Source: Gemmatimonadota bacterium (GTDB taxonomy: Bacteria; Gemmatimonadota; Gemmatimonadetes; Gemmatimonadales; GWC2-71-9). Taken from it: DNA of 64,000 bases. The notes under the pieces are model-generated. The model saw only the letters and a list, made by a program, of their open reading frames with translations, searched no databases and was not told the DNA's origin. Position numbers and translations under genes: made by a program. Of the stretch, positions 24,588 to 32,909 are shown in pieces (position 1 is the first letter of the stretch; every line of letters starts with the position of its first letter). Where the stretch lies: positions 62,001 through 126,000 of the forward strand of contig QHUK01000003.1 in the NCBI GenBank assembly GCA_003222085.1. The letters run 5' to 3'.

Positions 24588-25306
24588 TCGAAATAAACCT
24601 CCTTCCCGGGAAGAAGGGGAAGAAGGCGGCGGCCGGCGGCGCGGGCTTCAAGCTCGCGCTGCCCGACTTCCGGGGCCTGCTTGCCAGCATCAAGAACCCC
24701 TGGCTGCTCGTCGCGAGCGTGACGTCGTTGATCGTCGTCGGCGGCGGGCTGCTGTGGTTCATCACGCAGAGCACGCGGCTGCGGGTGCTCCAGAACCGGC
24801 GCGTCGAGGTGCAGGCGGAGAAGCGGCGCTTCGACGTGGTGATCGCCCAGAAGCGCCAATCCGAGCGCATCCGCGACTCGCTCGTCGCCGAGATCCAGGT
24901 CATTCGGGGAATCGACGCCGACCGCTACATCTGGCCGCACGTGCTGGACCAGATCACCAAGGCCCTGCCGCCCTACACCTGGCTCACGGGGATCTCCGTG
25001 GCCGGGGGCGGCAATGTCGCCCCGGGCTCACCGGGTGCCCTGCCGGTCGCCGGGAGCGGCACGGACTCGATCGGGAGACCGCAGGTGCGGATCTGGATCA
25101 CGGGCAGCACGGTGGACATCCAGGCGTTCACCACGTTCTTGCGCCAGCTCGCCGCGTCGCCCTGGCTGACCGACGTGACCCCGGCGACGACCTCCACGGT
25201 CATCGAGGCCGACCGCCCCGTCACCGCCTTCAACGTCGCGGTCCGGTTCCGCGTGGCGGACTCGGTGTACATCCGGACCGTCCCCCTGACCCAGTCGGCG
25301 AGGTAG
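24584..25306 (+). CDS. pilN: PilN, inner-membrane alignment-complex protein
   Basis: A 240-residue bitopic protein. The cytoplasmic N-terminus MIEINLLPGKKGKK is the conserved PilM-binding motif (INLLP). One transmembrane helix follows a proline-containing linker (LLVASVTSLIVVGGGLLWF), then a coiled coil rich in Arg, Glu and Gln (about 66-100) and a periplasmic ferredoxin-like domain. The coiled coil pairs with PilO. A proline/glycine-rich insertion (NVAPGSPGALPVAGSG) is slightly unusual. Confidence 0.92.
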   Translation: MIEINLLPGKKGKKAAAGGAGFKLALPDFRGLLASIKNPWLLVASVTSLIVVGGGLLWFITQSTRLRVLQNRRVEVQAEKRRFDVVIAQKRQSERIRDSLVAEIQVIRGIDADRYIWPHVLDQITKALPPYTWLTGISVAGGGNVAPGSPGALPVAGSGTDSIGRPQVRIWITGSTVDIQAFTTFLRQLAASPWLTDVTPATTSTVIEADRPVTAFNVAVRFRVADSVYIRTVPLTQSAR

Positions 25307-25309
25307 CGC

Positions 25310-25942
25310 ATGGCCTTGCTGCCGCAGGACCGGCAGAGCCAGGTGATGCTGCTCATCACCATCGGCATGCTCGCGCTCGGGTACGCCTTCTGGAACTACT
25401 GGGCGACGCCGACGGGCCAGGAGATCGAGGCCGTGCAGACCGAGATCCGGAGCATGGAGGCCGTCATCGCGCAGGCGAAGGCGGATCTCGCGAGCGGCAC
25501 CGTGGAGGACCTGCGGCGCAAGGTCGAGGAGTACACGGCGCTCCTCGCGGTGATGCGCCGCCTGGTGCCCGAAAAGAACGAAGTCCCGGCGCTGATCGAC
25601 GACATCTCGACCAAGGCCAAGGTGCGCGGCGTGACGATCGGCCGGATCGAGCCCCAGCCGGTCGAGGCGGGACCGCCGTTCGACACCTACCGGTACCGGC
25701 TCGAGATCATCGGGCATTACGACCAGCTGGGCGAGTTCCTGTCCGACATCGCGAGCCTGCCGCGCATCATCGTCCCGCAGGACGTGGTGCTCAAGGCGGC
25801 CGCGGGCCAGGCGCAGAAGCTGCTGGGCGATACGCTGGGCGCGCTGCTCGAGGCGCAATTCGGGATCCGCACCTTCGTGAAGGCCGCGGCGCCGCCGCCC
25901 CCGCCGGCGAAGAAGGGTGGGGGGGCGGGGGGCGGACAGTGA
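25310..25942 (+). CDS. pilO: PilO, inner-membrane alignment-complex protein
   Basis: A 210-residue bitopic protein: a short cytoplasmic tail, one helix (VMLLITIGMLALGYAFW), a coiled coil (QTEIRSMEAVIAQAKADL) and a periplasmic domain containing VRGVTIGRIEPQPVE and a FLSDIASLPRIIVPQDV stretch, as in PilO. The C-terminus is a Pro/Lys/Gly tail (APPPPPAKKGGGAGGG). It forms heterodimers with PilN and contacts PilP. It follows pilN by three bases and overlaps pilP by four. Confidence 0.92.
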   Translation: MALLPQDRQSQVMLLITIGMLALGYAFWNYWATPTGQEIEAVQTEIRSMEAVIAQAKADLASGTVEDLRRKVEEYTALLAVMRRLVPEKNEVPALIDDISTKAKVRGVTIGRIEPQPVEAGPPFDTYRYRLEIIGHYDQLGEFLSDIASLPRIIVPQDVVLKAAAGQAQKLLGDTLGALLEAQFGIRTFVKAAAPPPPPAKKGGGAGGGQ

Positions 25943-26427
25943 GCGCACGATTCACGCCCTGCGTCGTCGCGTTGCTCGTCGCGGGTCCGCTCGCCCCGCT
26001 CGTTCGAACGGGGCTCGCCGCGCAAGCGAAGCGCACGCCCGCGGCGGCGGCGAAATCCGACAGCGCCAAGCCCAAGCCCGACAGCGTGGCGACGGCGACC
26101 GCGCCGGCGCTGGTGCGCGAGGTCTTCTCCTACGAGGGCGGCGGGCGCGACCCGTTCCTCTCGCTGCTGCGGTCGGGCGACATCCGACCGCTCCTGTCCG
26201 ACCTGCGCCTCGTCGGGATCTATTACGACGGGCGGTATCCGGCGCGCAGCGTCGCGGTGCTGCGCGATGTGACGAACAGCAAGGTGTATCGAGTGAAGCC
26301 GGGCAACATCATCGGGCGCCTCAAGGCCACCACGATCCGGCCGCGCGAAATCGTGTTTACGGTGCAGGAGTTCGGCTTCGAGCGGCAGGAAAGCCTGCAG
26401 CTCGCCAAGCAGGAGGTAACACCATGA
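25939..26427 (+). CDS. pilP: PilP-like periplasmic protein linking PilNO to the secretin
   Basis: A 162-residue protein from the GTG in a GTGA overlap with pilO; the longer track ORF is upstream read-through. An N-terminal hydrophobic segment (FTPCVVALLVAGPLAPLV) is followed by an Ala/Lys/Pro-rich linker and the domain YEGGGRDPFLSLLR...LSDLRLVGIYYDG, which is the conserved PilP signature (DPF, L..L.L.G). The usual lipobox is not obvious: the only early cysteine, in TPCVV, is at the start of the hydrophobic core. It ends in AAGCAGGAGGT, which serves as the pilQ ribosome-binding site. Confidence 0.85.
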   Translation: MSARFTPCVVALLVAGPLAPLVRTGLAAQAKRTPAAAAKSDSAKPKPDSVATATAPALVREVFSYEGGGRDPFLSLLRSGDIRPLLSDLRLVGIYYDGRYPARSVAVLRDVTNSKVYRVKPGNIIGRLKATTIRPREIVFTVQEFGFERQESLQLAKQEVTP

Positions 26428-28343
26428 AGCGCATCGCAGCTCTCGTCCCGCTCCTGCTTGTGCTGACCCCGGGCGTAAGCCCGGGGATGACGGGACCGCC
26501 GGCGCGGGACGGCGAGGTCAAGGCCGTCAGCGTGGTCCCGGCGGCGGGCAGCGTGGAAGTCGTGATCGATCTCCGCGGCGCCGTCGACATCCAGGACTTC
26601 ACGTTGGCCAGTCCGGCGCGACTCGTCGTGGACCTGCAGGGCGCGCGTCTCGTCGCCCCCGCGGTGCTGTACGACGGCGCCAACCGCGGCGGCATCAAGA
26701 ACATCCGGTACGCGCAGTTCCGGCCGGGCGTGGTGCGGGTGGTGATCGACCTCGACGCGCTGAAGGACTACCAGATCGAGCGCCGCGATGGTCAGGTGCG
26801 GGTGAAGATCGGCTCGGAGCGCACGGCGTTCGAAGCGTGGTCGAGCCGGGACGTCGCGGCCCTTGCTCCGAACCCCGGACCTGCGTCCGGGGTCAGCACC
26901 GACCCCGGGCGCAGGCCCGGGGCCGCCGCCCACGGCGGGCAGGCGGCGCGGGTCGCGACGCCGGCGCAGAGCGGCGATGAGCCCAGCATCGACGCGTACC
27001 TCGCGGCCCACGCCAAGGAGAGTGCGCAGTCGCAGGCCGCGCGCATCACGGTCACGTGGGACAATGCGGACTTGCGGGAGGTCGTGGCGGGCTTCGCGGC
27101 GTTCAGCGGCCGGACCATCATCGTGTCCAAGGACGTGAAGGGCCAGGTCTCGGCCGAGATCAAGAACCAGCCGTGGGACCTCGCGTTCAACGCGGTCCTC
27201 GAATCGCAGGGGCTCGCCGCCAACGTGCTGGACGGCGGCATCATCCAGGTCATCGACAAGCGCGACCTGGCGCGCGCCGACTCGACGGTGCCGGTGGAGA
27301 CGCGGCTCGTGCGGGTGAATTACGCCAAGGCCGGGGCGCTGGTGCCGTCGGTGGCGTCGATCCTCACCAAGCGGGGCGCCGTGGTGGCCGATTCCACCAG
27401 CAACGCGCTGGTCATCACCGAGATCTCGAGCCGCATCAACCGGGTCGAGGAGTTCGTCAAGGGGCTCGACATCCGCACGCCGCAGGTGTCGATCCAGGCG
27501 AAGATCATCTTCGTCGACCGCACCGACGTGGAAGAGCTGGGCGTGAAGTACGACCTCGGCTCCCAGACGCAGTTCTTCAACAAGCTGGTGCAGCGGCCCG
27601 ACCCGCGGACCGCGAAGGCCGTCGATACCAACGGCGACGGCGTGCCGGACGCCTTCGTACCCCAGAGCAACTTCTCGCCCACCGACATCATCGTGGACCT
27701 GGGCGGGAACTCGCTGTCCGCCATCGGGAACGCCGAGCAGGAGGTGGTGAACCCGGCGCTGAACCTGATCTTCTCGACCGCGATCGGGAACTTCGACCTG
27801 ACGACGTTCCTGCAGGCGCTGCAGCGGGTCGAGCTGGCCGACGTCCAGGCGGAGCCCACGATCACGACGCTCGACAACCGGGCCGCGGAGATCCTGGTCG
27901 GCGACCGCGTGCCGATCCGCGTGATCGACGTGAGTACGGCGGGCGCCGTCGCCGGCGCCGTGCCGCGCGCCACGGTGCGCTTCGAGCAGACCGGCATCAA
28001 CCTGAAGGTGACGCCGCACGTGACGGCGAACCGGCAGGTGCTGATGGAAGTGCACGCCGAGCGCTCCAACGTGAAGCCCGCGTCGGTGGACATCGGCTTC
28101 ACCTTCCAGACGCAGCAGGCGGACAATCAGATCCTGGTCAACGACGGTGAAACGGCGGTCATCGGCGGCCTCACGGTGACGGAGGTCACGGTGACGAAGT
28201 CCGGAATCCCCTTCCTTGTAGACCTGCCGATCCTTGGCAAGCTGTTCGGGTTCTCGTCCGAGCAGGAGCAGCGGCGCGATCTGCTGATTCTCATCACGCC
28301 GCACATCATCGACGACCTGGTGACGCCCAGCACCGGGAAGTGA
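26424..28343 (+). CDS. pilQ: PilQ, outer-membrane secretin of the type IV pilus
   Basis: A 639-residue secretin from the ATG after GGAGGTAACACC. Signal peptide, an AMIN domain (about 35-130, FTLASPARLVVDLQGARL), an STN-type domain (DLREVVAGFAAFSGRTIIVS), a secretin N1 domain (RLVRVNYAKAGALVPSVASIL) and the beta-barrel domain with VQAEPTITTLDNRAAEILVGD, VPxR-like and the terminal signature GIPFLVDLPILGKLFG. One AMIN domain instead of two makes it slightly shorter than the usual 650-750. Two palindromic insertions are translated: one in the signal peptide and a twin one in the linker between the AMIN and STN-type domains. The stop overlaps the next frame (GTGA). Confidence 0.95.
   Translation: MKRIAALVPLLLVLTPGVSPGMTGPPARDGEVKAVSVVPAAGSVEVVIDLRGAVDIQDFTLASPARLVVDLQGARLVAPAVLYDGANRGGIKNIRYAQFRPGVVRVVIDLDALKDYQIERRDGQVRVKIGSERTAFEAWSSRDVAALAPNPGPASGVSTDPGRRPGAAAHGGQAARVATPAQSGDEPSIDAYLAAHAKESAQSQAARITVTWDNADLREVVAGFAAFSGRTIIVSKDVKGQVSAEIKNQPWDLAFNAVLESQGLAANVLDGGIIQVIDKRDLARADSTVPVETRLVRVNYAKAGALVPSVASILTKRGAVVADSTSNALVITEISSRINRVEEFVKGLDIRTPQVSIQAKIIFVDRTDVEELGVKYDLGSQTQFFNKLVQRPDPRTAKAVDTNGDGVPDAFVPQSNFSPTDIIVDLGGNSLSAIGNAEQEVVNPALNLIFSTAIGNFDLTTFLQALQRVELADVQAEPTITTLDNRAAEILVGDRVPIRVIDVSTAGAVAGAVPRATVRFEQTGINLKVTPHVTANRQVLMEVHAERSNVKPASVDIGFTFQTQQADNQILVNDGETAVIGGLTVTEVTVTKSGIPFLVDLPILGKLFGFSSEQEQRRDLLILITPHIIDDLVTPSTGK
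26467..26486. repeat. CCCCGGGC palindrome in the pilQ signal peptide
   Basis: CCCCGGGCGTAAGCCCGGGG: an eight-base-pair stem with a GTAA loop. It encodes TPGVSPG, replacing the usual end of the signal peptide. Same family as the twin elements at 26873 and 31645. Confidence 0.8.
26873..26922. repeat. twin CCCCGGAC/CCCCGGGC palindrome inside pilQ
   Basis: Two hairpins in a row. CCCCGGAC-CTGC-GTCCGGGG, a ten-base spacer beginning TCAG, then CCCCGGGC-GCAG-GCCCGGGG. It lies in the low-complexity linker after the AMIN domain and is translated in frame (NPGPASGVSTDPGRRPG). The order of the two stems and the TCAG after the first are the same in aroC at 31645-31695. Confidence 0.85.
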
Positions 28344-28357
28344 CCAGGAGCGTTCTT

Positions 28358-30937
28358 ATGCAGCAGGTGCGTACTGCTCGGGGGTGGTGCGCGGTAGCCG
28401 CGCTTGCGGCCGCCGTCGCCGCGTGCGAGACGGCCCGGAACCCGGGGGGCGTGAAGCTGGACGCGATCCCGCCCAACATCGCGCTCAGCGCGGCGGACAC
28501 GCAGCAGATCGCGAACGGGCTGCAGTTCACGGTCGACGCCTCGGACAACCTGGGCCTAAAGGAGGTTCTCCTCACCTACTCGGACCCCACCATCGGCCAG
28601 ACCGACACCATTTTCAACACGACGGTCACCAGCTTCAACAAGAGCATCAAAATCTCGTTCCCGGCGAACTCGGGTTCTGGCGGGAACATCACGATCACCG
28701 GCCGCGCCACCGACGGCGCGGGGAACTTCACGCAAGCGACGACCGTCGTCGTCCTGAAAAACGTCCAGGCGCTGACCGTGGAGCTGCTCGCGCCCACCGC
28801 CCCCGCCGTGGCGTCGACCGGGAAGAACATCCAGGTGCAGGTCCACGCGCAGCAGCTGGGCGGGCTCCAGGCCCTCGGGTTCATCATCGTGCCACGCTCC
28901 GCCGTCGTGGATCCGACCACGCCGCCCAGCGACTCGGTCGTATTCACGCCACCCGCGCGTCAGCCCCCGGACACGACCTACACGGATACGCTGACGGTGC
29001 AGGCCGGCTTCACGTCCTTCACCGTGACTGCGTTCGCGGTGGACGCGGCCGGGCGCCGGGTGTTGTCGAACCCGGTCACCGTACAGGTGCAGACGCCGGG
29101 GAACGACGTCACGGCGCCGGCGGTGTCGCACACGATCTCGTCGCGCGTCGAGGTGAACGACAACATTACGGTGCACGCCACCGATCCGAGCGGGATCTAC
29201 TGGATCGGGTTCCGAGTGGACACGGCGGCGACCCCGCCCGCCACCGGCCTCGTGCTGGTCAAGTTCGATTCCGCGGACGTCAGCGCCGGCAACCTCACCA
29301 CGGTGGATCAGACGTTTGCGCTGCAGCTGCCGCTGGTGGACAACCAGCTGCCGAAGAGCGTGGTGGTGCGAGGCTACGCCTGCGACCTCGCGACGGCTCG
29401 GAACTGCGCCTACTCGCAGACGAGCACCGTCATCACGGGGAGCGCGCCGCGCCGCGCGCCCCTGCGGGCCGCGGCGGCGGGCGCGGGCCAGGATACCGTG
29501 ACCGTGGTGGCGGGAACCACCCATCCGCTGCCGTTCGGTGGGCACATCGCCGACGCGATCTACAACTCGAACCGGCGCGAGCTCTACCTGACCAACGACG
29601 TGCTCGGCCGCGTCGAAGTGTACGACCTCGCGACCAACACGTTCGACCCGAACGGCATCATCACCGCCGGTCCGGTGCCGTGGGGCATCGCGCTCTGGCC
29701 CGTGGACACGGCGGGCACGTACGACGTCAACCGGGTCGTCGTGGCGGACGCCGGCGGCACGGAGCTCTCGATCCTCGATGCGAGCACACGCCGGCTGCTC
29801 TGGCGGCAGGCGCTGCCCAACTTCCTCATCGAGAAGTACTCGATTCAGGTCGTGTCCCAATTCACCCGCGCGGTGATCACCGTGCACGACGTGTCCGATC
29901 GGCCCCAGTACCTCGGGACCGTGTGTCGCGTGACGACGGGCTCGCCTACGGGTGCTTGTGCTTCGGACTCGATCTACGCGATTTACTCGACCACGCCGAC
30001 GGCGAGCAGTACGTCGCCGTTCAACGGGCGGGCCACCTTGCGCATGGAGAAGCTCACGCCGACGACGAACCCCGATTCCCTGTTTGGGCACCTGTTCTGG
30101 GAGCTGGGCGACCTCGGCTCGAACGTCGCAGGTGATACGCTCCGCATCGAGATGGTCCGGCCAAGTTTGGGCGTGAGCAAGGTCGTGCTCACGGCGTGCA
30201 GGGCTATCACGATCGATTTCCCGTCGTTCGGCCTGGGTGACCAGACGTTCGTCCGCAACACCGGGAACTTCACGCACGCGTTCGTCGGCGAGGGCGGTAA
30301 CGTCTCGACGGCGTTCGCGCGCGTGATGGGCTACTCGGCGAAAAAGCTGTTGAACACGCCGGCGAGTAGCTGCACGATGACACCCACCTCCATCCTCGAG
30401 CCGCCCCCAGGGATCACGGGCAGCGACGATCAGGACTTCGGCATGTCCCCGGGCCGGCACGTCAGCGACTTCATCAGCAACACCGGGGTCCACGTCGTGT
30501 CGATCGCGACGAACTTCAACGGCCTCACGAATCTGGTGCGGGCGGGGACGGACTCGACGTACTACCTCGACGAGGGGCTGCGGCTGTGGGGCACGTCATC
30601 CGTCGGCTCGACGACGCCCGGGATGGACATGAACTACAACCACAAGTTCGAACCGGGGGGAAGCTGCAGTGTCACGTGTGGCGGTGGGTCGGGGAACCTC
30701 GGCGAGCGCATCGTGTTCGCCGCGGCGCCGGACACGAGCATCCGCGCGTTCGACACCTACTTCTTCAACCAGCAGAAGAAAATCGCGATTCGCGACCCCA
30801 TCATCGGCCCATTGCGGGTGGCGCTGGACGCGTCGACCAGCCAGCAGTATCTGTTCGGGATCACGGCGCGGGGGCTGGTGGTGGTCTCGCTGCCGCCTAT
30901 CACGAACATCAATCCCCAGGCGCCGCCGCGGCGGTGA
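28358..30937 (+). CDS. large predicted lipoprotein with Ig-like and propeller-like regions, coupled to pilQ
   Basis: An 859-residue protein. I chose the ATG at 28358 because CCAGGAGCG precedes it; the GTG at 28340 lies in the pilQ overlap. The N-terminus has a signal peptide ending AVAAC (C23), a probable lipid attachment site. Residues 40-370 look like three Ig/cadherin-type beta-sandwiches (LQFTVDASDNLGLKEVLLTY and similar repeats with conserved D.SG..W.GF). Residues 390-560 resemble a beta-propeller or YVTN-like blade set (IADAIYNSNRRELYLTNDVLGRVEVYDLATN). The rest is unrecognised. It sits where some loci carry PilY1 or pilot proteins. A role as a secretin-associated lipoprotein or surface adhesin is inference. 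Confidence 0.75.
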   Translation: MQQVRTARGWCAVAALAAAVAACETARNPGGVKLDAIPPNIALSAADTQQIANGLQFTVDASDNLGLKEVLLTYSDPTIGQTDTIFNTTVTSFNKSIKISFPANSGSGGNITITGRATDGAGNFTQATTVVVLKNVQALTVELLAPTAPAVASTGKNIQVQVHAQQLGGLQALGFIIVPRSAVVDPTTPPSDSVVFTPPARQPPDTTYTDTLTVQAGFTSFTVTAFAVDAAGRRVLSNPVTVQVQTPGNDVTAPAVSHTISSRVEVNDNITVHATDPSGIYWIGFRVDTAATPPATGLVLVKFDSADVSAGNLTTVDQTFALQLPLVDNQLPKSVVVRGYACDLATARNCAYSQTSTVITGSAPRRAPLRAAAAGAGQDTVTVVAGTTHPLPFGGHIADAIYNSNRRELYLTNDVLGRVEVYDLATNTFDPNGIITAGPVPWGIALWPVDTAGTYDVNRVVVADAGGTELSILDASTRRLLWRQALPNFLIEKYSIQVVSQFTRAVITVHDVSDRPQYLGTVCRVTTGSPTGACASDSIYAIYSTTPTASSTSPFNGRATLRMEKLTPTTNPDSLFGHLFWELGDLGSNVAGDTLRIEMVRPSLGVSKVVLTACRAITIDFPSFGLGDQTFVRNTGNFTHAFVGEGGNVSTAFARVMGYSAKKLLNTPASSCTMTPTSILEPPPGITGSDDQDFGMSPGRHVSDFISNTGVHVVSIATNFNGLTNLVRAGTDSTYYLDEGLRLWGTSSVGSTTPGMDMNYNHKFEPGGSCSVTCGGGSGNLGERIVFAAAPDTSIRAFDTYFFNQQKKIAIRDPIIGPLRVALDASTSQQYLFGITARGLVVVSLPPITNINPQAPPRR

Positions 30938-30995
30938 CCTCACCCCTGGCCCGCTGTCCACTACGTGGAGAGGGGGACGAGAGGCGAGACCACGA
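30938..30995. repeat. degenerate copy of the CTCTCCAC/GTGGAGAG palindrome
   Basis: CCTCACCCCTGG...CTGTCCACTACGTGGAGAGGGGGACGAG repeats the outline of the element at 18766 (GTGGAGAGGGGGA-CGAG shared). The left arm is eroded, leaving TGTCCACTACGTGGA as the remaining dyad. It is intergenic, immediately after the lipoprotein stop, where it could end transcription, but no T-run follows. Confidence 0.6.
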
Positions 30996-31028
30996 GCCCG
31001 GCCCGGAGTCGGGCTCGCGTGCTAATAT

Positions 31029-31090
31029 GGGAGGTTGGTGGAGGTTACGTGGAGGTTGGGGGAGGTTATGGAGGTTGGGGGAGGTTATGG
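31029..31090 (+). repeat. six GGAGGTT units at about 10-base period upstream of aroC
   Basis: GGAGGTT occurs at 31030, 31040, 31051, 31061, 31070 and 31080, a spacing of 9-11 bases. Each contains a full Shine-Dalgarno core, yet the nearest start codon (aroC GTG 31107) is 20 bases beyond the last unit. A nearer GAGGTAG provides the likely ribosome site. A three-unit version lies before mogA. Confidence 0.8.
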
Positions 31091-31106
31091 ATAGAGCTGA
31101 GGTAGC

Positions 31107-32357
31107 GTGACGTTCCGCTTCACGACGGCGGGCGAGTCGCACGGACGCGGCCTGGTGGCGGTCCTCGAGGGGATTCCCGCCGGGCTGCCCTTGTCCGCGG
31201 AGCGCGTCAACGCCGAGCTGAAGCGACGCATGGGCGGCTACGGCCGCGGCGCCCGCATGAAAATCGAAGCGGACCAGATCGAGTGGCTTGCGGGGGTACG
31301 CGCCGGCGAGACCCTGGGCTCTCCCATCGCGATGCTCGTGTGGAATCGCGACTGGGAGCACTGGCAGGACGTGATGGCGCCTGAGGCGGACGCCGGCGGC
31401 TCCGAGCGACGGCGTCAGGTTACCCGCCCGCGCCCCGGGCACGCCGATCTCGCGGGTGCGCTCAAGTACGACCGCCAGGACGCGCGCGACATCCTGGAGC
31501 GGGCGAGCGCCCGCGAGACGGTGGCGCGGGTCGCGTGCGGCGCGGTGTGCAAGGTGCTGCTGGAACAGTTCGGCGTCGAAATCGGGTCGCATGTGGTCGA
31601 ATTGGGTGGGGTCGTGGCCCGTGCGGCCGTTCCCCATTTGTCCACCCCGGACGTGCGTCCGGGGTCAGTGACTAACCCCGGGCGCGAGCCCGGGGTTCAC
31701 CGGGGTCTCCCCCGCTCCCTGAACGAGGCCGCCGACGCCAGTCCGGTGCGCTGTCTGGACGCGGCCGCCGAGCAGGAAATGATCGCCCGCATCGACGCGG
31801 CCAAGGCCGCGGGCGACACGCTGGGCGGCGTGGTCGAGGTGATCGCGCTGGGCGCGCCGGTCGGCCTCGGCTCCCACGTGTCGTGGGACGCCAAGCTCGA
31901 CGGGCGCCTGGCGCAGGCGCTCATGTCCATCCCGGCGGTGAAGGGGGTGGAGCTGGGGCTCGGCTTCGAAGCGGCCCGCCGCAAGGGTTCCGAAGTGCAC
32001 GACGAGATCCTCCCCGGCCTGGCCCGCGCCACCAACCGCGCGGGCGGCACCGAAGGCGGCATGACCACGGGAGAGCCCCTCGTCGCGCGGGTCGCGATGA
32101 AGCCGATCTCCACGCTGATGGCGCCGCTCCGCACGGTGGATCTGAAGACCGGCGGCCCCGCGCAGGCGCAGTCGGAGCGGTCCGACGTGACGGCGGTGCC
32201 GGCCATGGGGGTCATCGCCGAAGCGATGATGGCGCTGGTGCTGGCGCAGGCGCTGCTCGAAAAGTTCGGCGGCGACGCGCTGAGCGAGACCAAGCGGAAC
32301 TTCGCGGGGTATCTCGCGCAGGTGCGCGCGCGCACGCCGAAAGGCGCGGCCTCGTGA
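31107..32357 (+). CDS. aroC: chorismate synthase
   Basis: A 416-residue enzyme that makes chorismate from EPSP with reduced FMN, the last step of the shikimate pathway. Signatures visible: GESHGRGLVAVLEGIPAG, RPRPGHADLAGALKYD, ERASARETVARVA, GSEVHDEI, GGTEGGMTTGEP, and VDLKTGGPAQAQSERSDVTAVPA. Usual length is about 360-390; the excess is largely an in-frame repeat insertion around residues 180-197 (TPDVRPGSVTNPGREPG). GTG start. The stop overlaps the aroK start (GTGA). Confidence 0.95.
   Translation: MTFRFTTAGESHGRGLVAVLEGIPAGLPLSAERVNAELKRRMGGYGRGARMKIEADQIEWLAGVRAGETLGSPIAMLVWNRDWEHWQDVMAPEADAGGSERRRQVTRPRPGHADLAGALKYDRQDARDILERASARETVARVACGAVCKVLLEQFGVEIGSHVVELGGVVARAAVPHLSTPDVRPGSVTNPGREPGVHRGLPRSLNEAADASPVRCLDAAAEQEMIARIDAAKAAGDTLGGVVEVIALGAPVGLGSHVSWDAKLDGRLAQALMSIPAVKGVELGLGFEAARRKGSEVHDEILPGLARATNRAGGTEGGMTTGEPLVARVAMKPISTLMAPLRTVDLKTGGPAQAQSERSDVTAVPAMGVIAEAMMALVLAQALLEKFGGDALSETKRNFAGYLAQVRARTPKGAAS
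31645..31695. repeat. twin CCCCGGAC/CCCCGGGC palindrome inside aroC
   Basis: CCCCGGAC-GTGC-GTCCGGGG, spacer of 11 bases beginning TCAG, then CCCCGGGC-GCGA-GCCCGGGG. Total 51 bases, a multiple of three, so the frame is kept. Same order, stems and TCAG as in pilQ; only loops and spacer differ. Confidence 0.88.
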
Positions 32358-32872
32358 AACGGCACATCGTGCTGATCGGGCTGCCGGGGTCGGGCAAGAG
32401 CGCCGTGGGCCGGCTCGTGGCGGAGCAGCTGCGCGCCGGATTCGTGGACATCGACGCGATCGTCGAGCGGCGTGAGGGAAGGCCGATCACGCTGATCTTC
32501 GCGGAGAAGGGCGAAGCGGCGTTCCGTGACATGGAGCGCAAGGAGATGGAGACGGCGCTCGCCGGCGAGCCCGCCGTGATCGCTCCCGGCGGCGGCTGGG
32601 CGGCGCAGCCCGGCGCGATCGACACCGCGAAGCCGCACGCGCTCGTCATCTATCTGCACACGCGGCCCGAGACCGCGGCGCAGCGGGCGGCGCCCGCGGG
32701 AACCCGCCCGACGTTAATGGGAGAGGATCCGGTGGAGCGGATGCGGCTGCTGCAAAAAGAGCGTGAGCCGTTCTATCGCGGTGCGCACGCGGAGGTTGAC
32801 ACCGACCGCAAATCGGCGGAGCAGGTGGTGAACGAGGTCGTCAGGCTTGCGCAATCGAGTGCCGGATGGTAA
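32354..32872 (+). CDS. aroK: shikimate kinase
   Basis: A 172-residue P-loop kinase translated from a GTG coupled to the aroC stop. Walker A is GLPGSGKS; DIDAIVERR matches the shikimate-binding DxD region; FAEKGEAAFRDMERKEM matches the FR.xE motif; GGGW is in place of the usual GGG(A/G); and the lid arginine is in RPTLMGEDP. It phosphorylates shikimate at C3. Together with aroC it gives two of the last three steps of chorismate synthesis; aroA is not in the window. Confidence 0.93.
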   Translation: MKRHIVLIGLPGSGKSAVGRLVAEQLRAGFVDIDAIVERREGRPITLIFAEKGEAAFRDMERKEMETALAGEPAVIAPGGGWAAQPGAIDTAKPHALVIYLHTRPETAAQRAAPAGTRPTLMGEDPVERMRLLQKEREPFYRGAHAEVDTDRKSAEQVVNEVVRLAQSSAGW

Positions 32873-32909
32873 AGATGCGCTCTCGTGTCGTTTGACGAAG
32901 GATTGATAC

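Noticed and set aside
31029-31090. CRISPR-like array
   Set aside because: Units are seven bases with 2-4 base gaps and no spacers or cas genes; it is a simple repeat.
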